Shown: positions 52,480 to 64,000 of the stretch, piece after piece
Layout: the number at the start of each line of letters is the position of its first letter
Position numbering within the stretch: position 1 is the first letter of the stretch
Assembly (NCBI GenBank): GCA_014529385.2
Contig: CM043969.1
Span: 26,119,946 to 26,183,945, forward strand
DNA length: 64,000 nucleotides
Direction: 5' to 3'
Source of the DNA: Adiantum capillus-veneris
Taxonomy: Eukaryota > Streptophyta > Polypodiopsida > Polypodiales > Pteridaceae
Made by a program: the position numbers and the translations under genes
Notes under the pieces: generated by a model
What the model saw: only the letters and a program-made list of their open reading frames with translations
Database searches by the model: none
What the model was told of the DNA's origin: nothing

Positions 52480-52684
52480 AATTCTTCTATAAAAATTAAT
52501 TTATCCCAAGAAAGAACTTAATTTTGATGCATTTCTAGGTGCCTTGGCCTATTGAATGCATTGGATCTTGTCATTGGCCATTTCTATTCCATTTTTGGAC
52601 ACCACATGTCCCAGTAGCTATCCTTTCCAAACTAAAAATACAGATTTGGATGGATTCAAACAAATCCTCTTTTCTTGGCAGCAC

Positions 52685-53227
52685 TTAAACCATCTCAAGA
52701 AATAGTAAATTCTTTTCCTTTGTTGAATATACAGTGAATTCATCCATAAATATGGCAAGGAATCGATGAGGAAATTCATTGAATATTTCCATCATACATC
52801 GTTGAAAAGTGGTTGGTGCATTGCAAAGGCCAAATGGCATTACCAGATACATAAATGCTCCCCACTCCATAATAGAAGTGGTCTTACCCCAATCCTCAGG
52901 AGCAATCTGTAACTGGTTATAGCCGCTATAACCATCCATAAAGCTATACATCTCATATCTTGCATTTTCATCAATCAACATGTCTGTGAAGGGTAATGGA
53001 AATGGATCCTTAATGGTTTGAGCGTTCAGTTTCCTATAATCCACACATACTCTCAGCTTCCCATTCTTCTCGGGCACAACCACAATAGGAAACAACCAAT
53101 CAGTACTGGCCACTTCAGTAATGAACCCAGCTTTTAGAAGGTTGTCAATCTCTTCCTTGACCTTCTTAGCATAATTTGGATTCATTTGATATCGTTGCAG
53201 TCGTACTGGTCTAGTATCTGGTTTCAA
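52685..53227 (-). pseudogene. Reverse transcriptase of G4
   Basis: Residues about 1-170: VKEEIDNLLKAGFI, FPIVVVPEKNGKLRVCVDYR, KLNAQTIKDPFPLP, YSFMDGYSGYNQL and MPFGLCNAPTTFQR are clear. The active site reads AIFMDEFTVY: the second Asp of the x-DD motif is Glu, and catalysis would be strongly impaired. Sequence from 52684 to 52480 continues the RT thumb in broken frames. Confidence 0.85.
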
Positions 53228-53230
53228 TGG

Positions 53231-53989
53231 TATTCGATGTTAATAGACCTCTGAATCCACTCCTTTGAGATCAGTATGTTCCCATGCAAACACATCTTTA
53301 TGGTGCTGGAACATATGTCGTGCCTTCTCTTTCATCTTAGGATTCAGATGTTTATTGACCTTGATCAATCTAGGGTTTTCCTCAGACCCCAAATTCCATT
53401 CCTCTATCCCCTGATCATCTGGAAGCAGTCAGTTAGGCCCTCCGCCCTTTCCCTTGGTTGACTCCTCAGCGTAATCCCAAGACGGTCCTCTGAGCTCCTC
53501 CAGAGTGTGCTTATTCTATTGGTGTGTTGAAATCAACTAGTTCGTCTGGCCTTCCAGTTAGCTGAACTGGACGTTCTCTTGAATTTAGTTCAGTGAACTA
53601 GTCTGGAAATTATTTCTTTTGTTTTTCAGCTTGATCTTTGTTCAGTAAAACTGCATTGAGATCTATCTCTGTTAATGGAAAAATATTCATGGCTACTAAC
53701 TTCTCTCAATTTTCTTCACCTTATATTTCTGGCAAAGCTCTTTGGGTCTCAGTTCCTTTCTCCAACTTCCAGTGTGATTCGTCTGAATCTGGATTCTGCC
53801 GCCACTGGCTCCTTGTATTATCAGATTCTAATTAGCATAGTCATGAATATCCTATGCCATTCGCAGCCATGGGCGCCCCAGTAGCATCCCATATGCTCCT
53901 TGCACATCTAGTGCTAGGAAACTAGCTTTGAACTTTTCTTTGCCCACTCTTATCTGCATACTCCCTATCATACCAGTTGCCTGCACCAC
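53231..53989 (-). pseudogene. Protease-RT linker of G4 (decayed)
   Basis: Reverse frames are broken. Position between protease and RT and short protein-like stretches indicate coding origin. No domain can be assigned. Confidence 0.4.
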
Positions 53990-54796
53990 TCAATGATCCG
54001 CCATTCGAACTTTGAAAGGTGCTGGTTTCAGGTTTGTAATTTTGATCCTTTGCTGAAGATGTGTCCCCATAATGTTTACCCCTGCTCCTCTATCTAGTAT
54101 GACGCTCGATAGTGGTTCCCACTGTTTCCAAACTTTGTAATCCACCGGCAATTCATCATCTCTGATAGCCGCCAAGTCAACTGATCTGGCATCCGCCTCA
54201 GCCTTCATTCGTTGTCTGATAAATTTTGCTGCTTCAAGAAAAGTTCTTCTAATGTCCTCTAACTCCACAGTGAGTTTCTGAATTCTGTCACAAATCTTGA
54301 CATGAATTTCCTCTCTCTCATGATCAGAGTTGTTACCAAAACTTGAAGAACTGGTAGTATCTTCACAATACCATTCCTTTATTTTAGTGGTTTTAGCTCC
54401 TTTATCAGTTCCCAACTCTTCCATTAGTCCTTGTACTGCAGCCAACATGGTCTCAGGTATTCCAGGCTTTGACTGATCTGGTTGTGATGTCTCAGAAAAC
54501 TTGGCAAGTATCTTTTGAATGACCCATGCGTCAAAACTTTCTGGCTGCTCTGGCAGCTTCTTGGCTAAATCCTCTGTGATTTTCGTCGCTAGCTCTCTCT
54601 GCTCTTGCCATTCATCAACCACCTTTTCTTTACCCTTGGCCTTCCATACCTCTCTCTGCTGAGCCCATTTGCTACTTACAGGAGTGACTGATTTTGATGG
54701 ATTTTTTGGAATTTCCTCAATGACCACCCCTTTACTTCGTATAACTGCTCGTACAGGAACTGGTTCTGGAACCTTCGCCTCAGTATCCGCAGTCAC
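53990..54796 (-). pseudogene. Linker and protease start of G4
   Basis: An open frame of 268 codons. A charged, helical linker is followed near the end by SSVILDRGAGVNIMGTHLQQ, the protease N-terminal motif. DRG stands where DSG/DTG/DGG is expected but the catalytic Asp is retained. The rest of the protease is lost in frame changes below 53990. Confidence 0.65.
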
Positions 54797-54852
54797 AGGT
54801 GTTTCTAGACATTGAGCCGCAAAATGCCCATACTTACCACAAGTATAGCAAT

Positions 54853-56233
54853 TCAGGCTTCAACTTTGGAAATTACCACGACCCCGGCCCCGGCGAGTAC
54901 CCCCTTGGTATCTGTCTTGCCCTGTACCAGTACCACTAATACCTGATTTCTCTCCTGAGAAGCACTGGTAGTTTCCACTCTTACTAGTTCAGCATTGGTA
55001 AATGCCACCACCGACAAATCTTTTCCCTTCTTGAAATGATGAAGTCCAATACCACAGTTGTTCCATAGATGGACATAGGCTTTGCAATAAGTACACTGTG
55101 GGCATTCATTTGAAACATGGTCTTTAGATTTACACTTTGAACACCAGGTTTCCACTTTTCTTACCGGTTGTCTGGTCTTGCTAATTTCAGCAATTTGTCG
55201 GGCCATCTCTTCAATCTTCCTAGACCAAGATCCCTTCTTAAGCTTTTCTTTGGTATTTTCATCTGAGCTACTTCCAGAACTATTGGAGGCCCTATTGGAA
55301 TCAGAATCCTTAGTAGAAGTACTGCTACTACTGGACCTCCTCTTCCTATGACTCTTTTCCTTCTTAGCTTGTTGTTCTAGCTTCAGGGCTGGCTGCACCA
55401 AATCATTGAATTTCTTTGTTGGTGTTGGCACCTCCTGTTCCCTAAGCTTCTTACTGCAAAAACCATTCAAAAACCATGCTCGCAACCGCTTTTCAGATGG
55501 TGATTCGTACAGTTGTCTAGTCAGTTCCTTGATTTTCTCAACATAACTTCTGACTGACAGAGTATATCCTCATCTCCTCTGTTGTTTGAATATTCCAGTC
55601 GAAAAGCTTTAAGCAGTTTATTATATGATCTGAGTTGGCAAGCCGGGTAATGGTAGTACCATTTCCTTGTTGCCTCCTTTAATGTTTGTGGAAAGTATTC
55701 ACCCCAGTCATCTTCATCAATATTTTTCAACTCAGCATACTGCTCAAAGGCTTGGATATGAACATCCGGGTCATCCTTCTTTCCTCCTTTGAACATGGGA
55801 AAATAAATTTGCGTAATCATGTCTATCAACATCATTTCTTCCTCTTCTCAACTTGGGGCCCTGACTCCTTTTCGAAGATTTCTTATAATGGTATGTGTTT
55901 GCATCCCAATTAATTTATGCCTCCGTCTCAGTTTCTTTCCTCCCTAGCTTTTCTACTGGAACTATGGCGACTTCCTTTACTACCTTTGGCTCCTTCGTCC
56001 TCCTGTATGGTCCAAGAACTATTGGCCTTGCGTTCTTCCCTTTCATCCCTTCTTCTTCTGGACTGACTAGAATGCTGAGAGTCCTTTGCCTCATCAGCAT
56101 GATTGTGCTCCTCCTGAGTCTTAGTGTCAGTTACTTGTTCACTCTTAGGATCAGAATCTCTTTCTGATTCCTCAGGGATAGGGTCAACGCGGTAGGATGG
56201 TTTTCGGCCACGGTTGGGTTTGGGTGCCATCAC
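54853..56233 (-). pseudogene. gag of G4
   Basis: Starts near 56233 with a basic, charged region (MMAPKPNRGRKPSY). The capsid core is at 55835-55521: ITQIYFPMFKGGKKDDPDVH, QTLKEATRKWYYHYP and LLKAFRLEYSNN. The frame changes, then a Ser/Lys-rich region is followed by a zinc knuckle near 55140 (CSKCKSKDHVSNEC, CX2CX4HX4C) and a second Cys pair (CPQCTYC). Two or more frameshifts separate the blocks. Confidence 0.75.
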
Positions 56234-56288
56234 TGCAGCTGAAAACTAAAACTGAGAGAAGAGTTTTCTGGTCAACGAGCAACAGCTC

Positions 56289-56306
56289 TAGCCACCATGA
56301 TCGCCA
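56289..56306 (-). other. Possible primer-binding site of G4
   Basis: Reverse strand TGGCGATCATGGTGGCTA, just inside a proposed LTR end (CAATTCCA, 56310). The tRNA is not assigned. Confidence 0.4.
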
Positions 56307-56309
56307 AAA

Positions 56310-56960
56310 TGGAATTGGAGCTTATCTCTTTAGATAGCTGATTCCAGTGTTAGAATTTATAGCTACTGCTGGTAAATCATTAGTTCAGTCTTTAGAACTG
56401 GAAGAGAAGATAGAAACTGAACTGGAATAGTTATATGAACTGAAATACATCTGTTGAAGTGAGAGACAGGCTGAACGACTGAAATAGTGTTCAGATTCAT
56501 ATTTAGATTCAGAGTTCATGAAGAATGAATACAAGGTATATCCAACTGAAGTACAGTTGACTATTGTATTAAGGATTACATAGTAGGATTACAAGTAAAG
56601 ATAGTGTAGCTCAGGAACAGCTTCAGGACTAAAAACACACAACTAAGAGTAAGAAGTCAAAAGATAAGCATCCCAAAAGTGCAACCAACCCGATTACAAT
56701 GTAATGGGTCCTATTTATAGCCCCTTGAAGTTACTATGGTAACCGCCATGGTAATCACTAACTGGTCCGTTGTTCAACTTCTAGGAGCCGGTTCCCACCT
56801 ATTGAGACTGTCTCCGCCATCTACAGATAATCCCTTGCAATGTACCAAATTAGAGGAGTTGTTATTATGTTTCTCTATGTAGATTCCTAAAGGAGCACAT
56901 TTTGTTAGCTGATAATGTTATGCCAGATTCTAGAGAGGATGCAAGAAAGATCCTACCCAG
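56310..56960 (-). other. Possible 5' LTR of G4
   Basis: Begins TGGAATTGG on + and has a reverse TATA box CTATAAATAG at 56711-56720. Repeated AACTGAA words. Its outer end and its match to the 51384 side could not be established. Confidence 0.35.
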
Positions 56961-57212
56961 GGAGTCCACTATGTAAAAATTGCATATAGCACGTGCGAAC
57001 AAAAGGTATTTAAATAATCTCTTACCTGTATATTTTCAAGTATTATATGTACTCCTTATGTATGCATTTCTGTAACAGAACTAGCCCTTATGTATGAAAA
57101 TTTTCACTTTCTCAATTACAAAACCCGTCATGTAAGTATATTTTTTGTAAATGTACCTAATTATAAATCCCTTCTTTTGTTCGCACATGCTATCTTACAT
57201 ATTTCCTAGTGG
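56961..57212. mobile_element. MITE-like inverted-repeat element, copy b
   Basis: GGAGTCCACTATGTAA on the left; right end the reverse complement of TTACATATTTCCTAGTGG. An inner inverted repeat ATAGCACGTGCGAACAAAAG (56986-57005) pairs with 57174-57193, 19 of 20. Related to 18015-18179 over the ends and the AATATAAATTCCCTTCT / AATTATAAATCCCTTCT box. Non-coding. Confidence 0.5.
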
Positions 57213-60070
57213 ATGCCTCGGGAGATCTTGTGAATCCTGGGGATGGATTACAATTCCATTCACACTTGTCCTAATGATTGCATTCTTTTCAAGGGGGAAT
57301 ATGTAGACATGCAGAAGTATCTGAAATGTGATTTTGAGAGATATCGAATGGATCTCCACGGAAAAAAGTGCCATAGAAGGTGCTACGATATTTTCCTATG
57401 TTGCCTCACATCAAGCATTTCTTCAAATGCAAGTCCATGGCCACTCTAGAAACATGGCATAAGGAGAAGAAATCTTTGGATGGTGTGCTATGGATCCCTG
57501 TAGATTGTTTGGCGTTGAAACATATTGATGACACGTGGCCAAATTTTGCTAGGGAAGCTCAAAATTTGTGCCTCGTCTTGGCAATAGATGGCATAAATCC
57601 ATTTGGTTTGAGGTCGACATCTTATAGTGTATGTCCAATTGTCATTGTTAACTACAACATTCCCTCGTGGTTGATGACTAAAAGGGGACACATATTTTTA
57701 AGCTTGATTATGCCGGGGTGATATAAAGTGAAGAATATGGATGTGTATCTTTGTCCACTATTGGAAGAGCTGCAACAATTGTGGAGAGTCATAGAAGGTG
57801 GATATGAATCAACATGCAGGTTGATGCAATGCGTTTATCAGAGCATCCTAATGTGGAAGATGCATGACTATCACGGGCTAGCAGAATGCTCAGGTGAGAC
57901 TCAAACTACTTGGACCCCCAATGTATTGTCATGTGTATAGATGCACGGATTCAGTTGGTTTATTGTCGTGTGTATGGGTGTAGGGCTTCATACAAGCGGT
58001 TACAATGCATGCACCACATGTGGCCCTAGAATTAATGCACGTCGAGCTCCCTCACTCAAGAAGCAAATCTACGAAGGTCATCGAAGCCATCTTTGAGAGA
58101 ATCACGAGTTACGAGAGGGTTTCTTGGGAAGAGAACCACCAAGGATGTATGCTCAAGCATGGTTAGAGCAGAAGGAGATGTGTGAAGACAGACTAGCCCC
58201 AGGGATGAAGAGATTCTCTCTATGATATGAGTTGCCATACTGGCAACGACTCAAGATCTGAATGTATATATTCAAGAATGTGGGTAATCTGTCGTGGGAC
58301 CATCTCATCAGCAAGAAAGATACATTGGGAGCCAGAAGTGATCTTAGAGATGCTAGTTGCATGGAGAAATACTAGCCAAATACAGCAAACGATGGATCGT
58401 TAAAGCTACCTAAAGCACCATGGATCTTGACTGGACAACAGGAGCACAAAGTGAAAGGGATAATTTAATACGTGCATATTCCTACAAGAGTAATGCACTC
58501 GCTCTGGACAACATTCACAAAGGAAGGGAAGCTTATCGGTTTGAAGTCACACGATTGGCATAAAATGTGTCAGGTATTTTGAAGTGAACTAGAGCAATGC
58601 TAAATATATTTTGCTAAATCTACTTTGATCCCATCTATTTTGCAGTTTATTTTGCTTGTGGCCATTGAGGGTTGTTTGTCCCCCAGTGTCCACCAAACAA
58701 TCTACAAACTTGCAAAATTGGTGCAATGGATCTGCCAAAAGGATACCATCCGCCAAACAAAACACTATGGAGGTTGTTTGCATGTTCAAAACACACTTTC
58801 CTACTACCATGCTGACCATTCAAGTGCACCTTCTCGTTCACATAGTTGACAAGGTGGAAATAGTAGGCAAAGTGCGTTCCAGATGGATGTTCCTTTTAGA
58901 ACATTTCATGAAAATGCTCAAGGGATATGTGCATCAGAAGTCACATCCAGAGGGTTGGCTTGTTTCAGAGTCACTTGTGTACATTGGAGAGTGGCTCTCT
59001 AGAGTCGATCATGCAGGAGATACACTTTGGTGCACCATTGATGATGAGCGCATATTTGGGATTGTGATGTGTAATCTTGGTGTGGAAAAGAACATGAGTG
59101 GGGAACTAGTGTCTAAGATCGATTGATTTTGCATCCTTCACAACCCAGTGATGCAAAAGTGGATTTCATAGTACGAGGACTCTGCAAAGCAAGAGTGACA
59201 AAGTGCCGACTTTATTGGAGACGTGGAAGACGACCATCGGTGTATTACCCAGTGGGTCTTGAGAGCTTACCAATGTTCATAAGATTAAGATGGTTAAACA
59301 ATGCCTTCAAAAGCACACAACAATGTGGCAAAGAGGTGATTGAGGAGGATTGGAAGTACTCATGAGGATGTAGCCCCAAGGTATACTTGTAACTCTTAGA
59401 CTAGTGCTATGTTTTTTATATTAACAACCACTCATTATTGTTGTTGCTTATAGTATAAGTCATACACGGCAGCATGGTGTAAAGGTCAAAATTTTAGTGT
59501 AAAATGGATCGATAAAAAATGTTTTACACAAGATTGTGGAGTCATGGCAAAGTTCAAACAATCAAGTCAACCACGGTCCTCCGATGTAGATCCTATGGTA
59601 GAGAAACTCGCACACTCAACACGCTACAAGAAATTTTGAGGATAGACTATAGAGGTTCTTTTGTGGACTAGTTCAACGTACAATGTTTCAAGATAAACAT
59701 GGAGGGATGCAATGCTACTGTGCGTAGAGGAGAGTTGGGTTTCCTTATGGTGGACTCAACCAAAAAGTGGACCAACCTTCGAGACACTTTCGTGTTACCC
59801 GAGCATTGTGAACAAGCACATCGGTAAATTTTGACTCATCCGACTTTAGGAAACTTGTGTGCCATTACTACTCATGTAAGATACGTCGCTCTTGTAGGTG
59901 ATATTCCATCCTACAAAGTCCCAGCCAAATTGGTGGTATGTTATAGAGGTGTCCCCACGTAGTGCACGGGTGTATGAGGGCTACAATTTTCTAGTTATCT
60001 TTGCATCCGTGGAGGAGATCGGAGAGGAAAATGAACAAGAAGCCACGGATGTGGCACAGATAAGTGTGTA
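57205..60070 (+). pseudogene. TNP2-type (CACTA/En-Spm) transposase relic
   Basis: Blocks match the TNP2 order. IHTCPNDCILFKGEY near 57255 is followed, after a frame change, by LRYFPMLPHIKHFF, LALKHIDDTWPNFAREAQN, AIDGINPFG, YNIPSWLM and NMDVYLCPLLEELQQLW (Transposase_21). Near 58230-58570 come LPYWQRLKI, DTLGARSDLRD and KLIGLKSHDWHKM. LLVAIEGCLSPSV starts the next part, then VHLLVHIVDKVEIVGKVRSR, WMFLLEHFMKMLKGYVHQKS and PEGWLVSESL (DUF4218-like). Near 59470-60060 AAWCKGQNFSVKWIDKKCFT and GFLMVDSTKKWTNLRDTFVL resemble DUF4216. Stops and frame changes are numerous. No terminal CACTA repeats were found. Confidence 0.75.
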
Positions 60071-60940
60071 ATTGCTTCGGAAGGAGGGATGCCTGCAAAG
60101 GATCTCCTGGATGAAACTCCAAACATTTCTTAGATGGAGAGCTCTACATAGACATAGGGAGTTATGCTGAGTTATGTGAGGATGAGAGAGAGACCTCTTA
60201 AAGTCACGGACATTGTATCTAAGAAATTTTGTTCCCTTTTATCTCTTTACTCTATATTTAAATAGTTTTTCCCCTTTTGTCTTTGTACTAAACTTGTGAA
60301 ACTTCAAATTGTGAGTCAGCTTGTTTTGACTTCAAATTGTGAATCAAATTGCTATCATTAAGATGCTTTAACTCCAAATGTGTTTTTCTTAATGCAGGTA
60401 TGGATCTAGATGGGTTTTACTCTTCCTTAGACCCCGAGTAGAGAAGGTGGTATGACACCCACCAAGGTGTCAGTGCATCAGCGCCTCATCCCAATCCTTC
60501 GTCATCTCCTTCAGAACGATCAACACGCTCCAAGAGCTCGATGTCAACTAGACGGTCTACACATTCCTCTAGGTATCGACCCTCTAGTGGTGGAGGTGGT
60601 AGTTTATGTGGAGGAGGCACCATTGATGCTTCCACGCCGTCTCGTAGTCATCAAAATTCCCTACCTACGCTTTCTTTGCCCTTCCCCACACTGGCCACAA
60701 CGTCGCCCTCTACTCCAGCTTTTGTGTGACTTTTGGGCACTCCTAGCTACACACCACTAGCTACTCCTTTGGGGCTCACCTAACTCAACACTCCTTGCTT
60801 TGGAGCTCAGACTCCCACCAAAAAACAAAACCAAAACAGTTGCGTATATGTAGGTTAAACATTGTGTTAACTTATCCGAAGTAAAAAGCACCTGCCCAAT
60901 TTGTCCTGCTTACAAAGGCCTATGAACACGAAGTGAAATG
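60071..60940. other. Region downstream of the transposase relic
   Basis: Contains a short Ser/Thr/Pro/Gly-rich + frame (60541-60729, STRRSTHSSRYRPSSGGGG) that could be the start of the second CACTA gene, but there is no known domain. Otherwise non-coding. Confidence 0.3.
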
Positions 60941-60943
60941 TAA

Positions 60944-61372
60944 TTAAGATTGCACAAATAACCTTGGGATGCCTTTTTGCAATCCAAACCCCGTGGTTAA
61001 AATTTGTAGGAAAATTGCTCTACTAGCAGCCATCCCATGACCTATGTCCATGATCCCCCTTGGGTTGGCCGTGGTAGTACATTCCATTGAAAGTCGAAAC
61101 TTTTTCACTACCCATTGGTAGTCTGTGGACTTCTTTCCTTGAAAATACAAGGGTGAAGGGTCCAACCATTGACCATCAACCCTACTAAGTGATTCAGTAA
61201 TCACGAGCTGGGTCTTACCCCAACACTTTACTCCTATGGGCACTCTTAGTGCTAAAAGGAGCTCTACTAAAATTGGAGTTGTATGCATAACTAGAGCTTT
61301 TTCGTACCCAAAAATCCATAATTTGAGGTTTTTGTGAGTAGTCGTGTAGTCTGAAATACTGGGTTCATCCAT
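60944..61372 (-). CDS. Unidentified ORF (142 aa)
   Basis: Reverse strand, intact. Contains LKLWIFGYEKALVMHTTPIL, VPIGVKCWGKTQLVITESLS and WVVKKFRLSMECTT. No motif recognised and no supporting neighbour. It may be part of a transposon-derived gene or chance in a low-stop region. Confidence 0.25.
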   Translation of the reverse strand: MDEPSISDYTTTHKNLKLWIFGYEKALVMHTTPILVELLLALRVPIGVKCWGKTQLVITESLSRVDGQWLDPSPLYFQGKKSTDYQWVVKKFRLSMECTTTANPRGIMDIGHGMAASRAIFLQILTTGFGLQKGIPRLFVQS

Positions 61373-63905
61373 ATACCTTGGTAGAGAAGATAAGCCCTTA
61401 CGAGTTTAAGACGTTAAAAAATGCTACTTGACTGTCACACTTAAAGTGTGGCGTGCAAAAATAATGTCCAAAAAATCACTAATGGCAAGACTCGTGCTTG
61501 TCCATTTGCAAAGAGATGGTAAGTGATGGCTCGTAGCCCGTCTTGTTTGCTCATAGCCGGTCCTGTTACCGTATTATGTTAGAAAGAGTTTAAGAAAGTC
61601 GTGCCTAGCTTCACCTTTCCCGCATAGAAAGTGGGAAGAGAGAAAGAGAGAGAGTGTTGGGCTGAGGAAAAACCCCCTGATGCGATTGTGTTGTATGCCA
61701 GACCATGTTGGTGTTTTATCCTGTAAGCATACAACTACACATCCTTGCAAAGAGAGGTTTAGCTTATCCTATAAGCATACAACTGTGTACTTGTACCACT
61801 CCCTTGTAGAGATAGGTACCCGAAGTCATATCATGTCCCATGGACCATGTATGGGACCGTGACTGTATTAGGGTAAATTTTCCTGGGAATAACACAAAAA
61901 ATGATTGAAGATATTAGCGACTTACCTTGGACTTGACAGAGCTTTTAGTGTTACAGCGGAAGCAGAGTAAGAATGATATGGGTTTATACCAATCTTGTTG
62001 GCATGCCATGCACGCAGAGGTGTAAGCCCTGGGCGACATCGACTGGCTCGACCAATTGATACCTAAAGTGCCTTGCACTATCGAGCAAGGATACACCTCA
62101 ATTTGCCATTATCTTAAGTAAATTGTTAAAACACGTTGTTGTTCGCCATAGGCAAGCATTGCCAGCCAAAAAGAAACTGTAAAAATGTGAATGTTAGTGG
62201 CCTAGTTGTGGCAAGTGTATGGAGTTTGGCAAAACTCTTTGCAATGTGGCTCATAGCCATATCTGGTACGAAGAAGATGTTGTTACATGCACCATATACA
62301 GGGTCTTGTGATGCAAAAACTTGTTATTTAACATATTTTAAACCTGTGGAAGCCATGTTCCAAAAATGTCATAAAGAAGCCGTGCTTCACGTTAATGCTC
62401 ATGTGCTCATATAGTGATGATGCTCATGTATGCTCACGTTAATGCTCATGTAGGAATCAAATGTGTCCAAATTGCTTAAAGAAGCAAGCATGATGTAGTA
62501 TATCGTGACGGAATATGCTATACTAAGCAAGGTAGTGTATCATATACAACCAACCAAAAGGGTTATGTAACCACTTAAGAGCATGCGAAGAAATTTATTG
62601 ACTACTTAGCCGTAAAATCCATCAAAAAGGCCTAAGAATCCAATACCTGGGGGCAATGTTCCCGTCGATGCTGTCCCATACAATTGAAACATAACTTTTG
62701 CAATTTGGCTTTCTGAAAGTCTACTGGGGAAAGTCTCCTCTTTGCCACCTTGGTGGAGACTGTTTCGACTACTGCCACATGTGTAGATACGGTAGCCTCT
62801 GGGATGCACGAGATGACTAGCTATGTAAGGTGATCCACCTATGTAGCCAGTAATTGGATGCAAACCGCCAATTTGCAAAACCGTTCTTTAAATATTTGAA
62901 ATTCACGTCGTGTAATGTACTCTTTGTCATCGAGGAGATTGCTAGTATCCTCCAAAATTTCAAGTACACTTTGAGGAAGAGGAGTAGATGCCTGAGAAGG
63001 AAGTTCAAAGTCAAAAAGATGATTGTCGGCAAGTTCGTATCCAGCAAATCAATCAAGGTATCCATGACGATGTTGCTTGGTACCGTGAAGCACCGCAAAT
63101 TAGCCTTTGCTAAGTGTGTGTCTTGACAGTTAGTAATTAGCTATGCCAAACTCGTGGCTTAACAAATAGGAATTAGAAGAGGCCAGAAACCGCCACGGCC
63201 GCAATCAATTAACCGTGCTAATTGATTCGGTACGTCGAAGGCAAAAAAGGTGGAAAATCTTGTTACCTAGCCACAAGCGAAACAATTGGAAGGAAAACTT
63301 ATCTGCCAATGTCGATTTCTTTAATGCAACGGTTGTACGGACATTTTATCCAATCGGCAAAATTTTGAAATGTTCGAATTTATGCAGCGGATTGGTGGTT
63401 GCTGAAGATTGTTGAAGAAGGCCTGGCAAGATTGCTGCAAAAAGCCTAGCCCTTTGCTGATGGTTGGTCCAGTACGCCCTCGAAGCGATGAAAAATTGCG
63501 GCCTCCACAGATCCTTACCCTAAAAACTTAAATTGAATATGCCCTAAGGCCTTGGGTGGCCAAGTATGGAAAGGCAAACACTTCGAAGCTCTGGCGATGG
63601 CGAGCAGAGGCGTCGATTGCCAGACAAACAGAGAGGGCGCACAGTCTGAAGCTCCCCAGTTGTAGCGGACGTGATGGACTTTGTCCTCCGTCCCCTTGCG
63701 CACCTCCTGAGCCCGAGCGCGAGCAATTCTATGGGATTCTCCCCGCCTCTCCCCTCGTTAGGCTCGGGTCCCGCGAGCCCAAACGTCTTCCTCTCTCCTT
63801 GCTAAGCGGCCATGCCCGCCTACGAGACTTTTTCGGCCTCCCTTGCTTTGCATGAACATGTCAAAAAAAGATGAGGACCACGCCTTGCCCCTCAAAAAAC
63901 CTGAG
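61373..63905. other. Mostly non-coding; body of the element at the right edge not resolved
   Basis: No supported gene. TCCT(A/G)TAAGCATACAACT occurs twice (61719, 61768) and GTTAATGCTCATGT occurs near 62390 and 62440. From about 63540 the base composition becomes GC-rich. If the LTR at 63920 belongs to a reverse-strand element, this GC-rich part is its leader or gag, but I see no gag motif. Confidence 0.35.
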
Positions 63906-63918
63906 GCTCTTGATACCA
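63906..63918 (-). other. Primer-binding site (initiator-Met type)
   Basis: Reverse strand TGGTATCAAGAGC. The initiator-Met site with one extra A. Confidence 0.6.
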
Positions 63919-63919
63919 A

Positions 63920-64000
63920 TGTAAGATCCTTGGGGAACTTCCCTGAGAATGATCCTCCCAACCACCCATTAAATAGCCCCTTGGGCCTCATTCCCTATCC
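63920..64000 (-). mobile_element. 5' LTR of a reverse-strand element, cut by the window edge
   Basis: On + the LTR starts TGTAAGATCC, i.e. it ends GGATCTTACA on the reverse strand, two bases before the primer site. Its other end is outside the window. Confidence 0.5.

Larger units (their letters stand above)
51385..56310 (-). mobile_element. Ty3/gypsy element G4 without integrase
   Basis: Reverse strand: proposed 5' LTR end at 56310, primer site, gag (56233-54853), protease (near 54100), RT (53227-52685), RNase H (52479-51822), then after a short region a polypurine tract at 51385-51396 and an LTR-like start. The space between RNase H and the polypurine tract is only about 400 bases and shows no integrase motif. 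Many stops and frame changes. Confidence 0.8.

Overview
The window reads as nuclear DNA from a land plant with a large, repeat-choked genome. It holds several Ty3/gypsy and Ty1/copia LTR retrotransposons with plant-type primer sites (initiator-Met and Asp tRNA), a gypsy element with the second, plant-type RNase H of the Tat group, a degenerate TNP2 (CACTA) transposase, very long CT/GA, GT and C microsatellites and degenerate TTTAGGG-like sequence. I recognise no intact host gene, no rRNA or tRNA gene and no CRISPR. A fern or another large-genome plant would fit, but the species cannot be fixed from the sequence.

Layout. 1-1802: 5' end (gag start, primer site, ~1.56 kb LTR) of a reverse-strand gypsy element (G0), inserted in the gag of the next. 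1803-8205: Tat-like gypsy G1 (+), one pol frame broken by three stops, with the first ~1.4 kb of its 3' LTR. 8206-12662: copia element C1 (+) without its 5' end. 12668-18275: non-coding DNA with microsatellites, a C40 tract, a near-perfect hairpin and a small inverted-repeat element. 18276-19147: the missing end of the G1 LTR and the missing 5' end of C1, both inverted. 19153-23454: non-coding DNA, tandem duplications and an unidentified coding relic. 23455-32991: reverse copia C3, split by a second reverse copia C2 (26801-31958). 33000-36000: an orphan reading frame and an old gypsy gag relic. 36000-38240: CACTA-like end, telomere-like stretch, duplicated modules. 38240-40540 plus 49367-49856: 5' part of a reverse gypsy (X). 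It is split by a complete, young, 8.8 kb element (GP, 40541-49366) that codes for gag and protease but no reverse transcriptase or integrase. 51385-56310: reverse gypsy G4 without integrase. 56961-60070: a second copy of the small inverted-repeat element, then the TNP2 relic. 60071-64000: mostly anonymous DNA, ending in the 5' LTR of another reverse-strand element.

The main result is structural. C1 and G1 are both cut, and both missing pieces lie together, inverted, 10.6 kb away. Inverting 8206-18789 makes both elements whole at once. The 5-bp target duplication of C1 (ATCAA) is then found at both of its ends, and the G1 LTR matches the uncut G0 LTR across the breakpoint. The second result is GP: 588/586-bp LTRs with four substitutions, a perfect TGTAG target duplication, an Asp-tRNA primer site, a polypurine tract, and gag-small ORF-protease frames chained by two ATGA stop/start overlaps. 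It must depend on enzymes supplied by another element. No host metabolic or defence system is visible.
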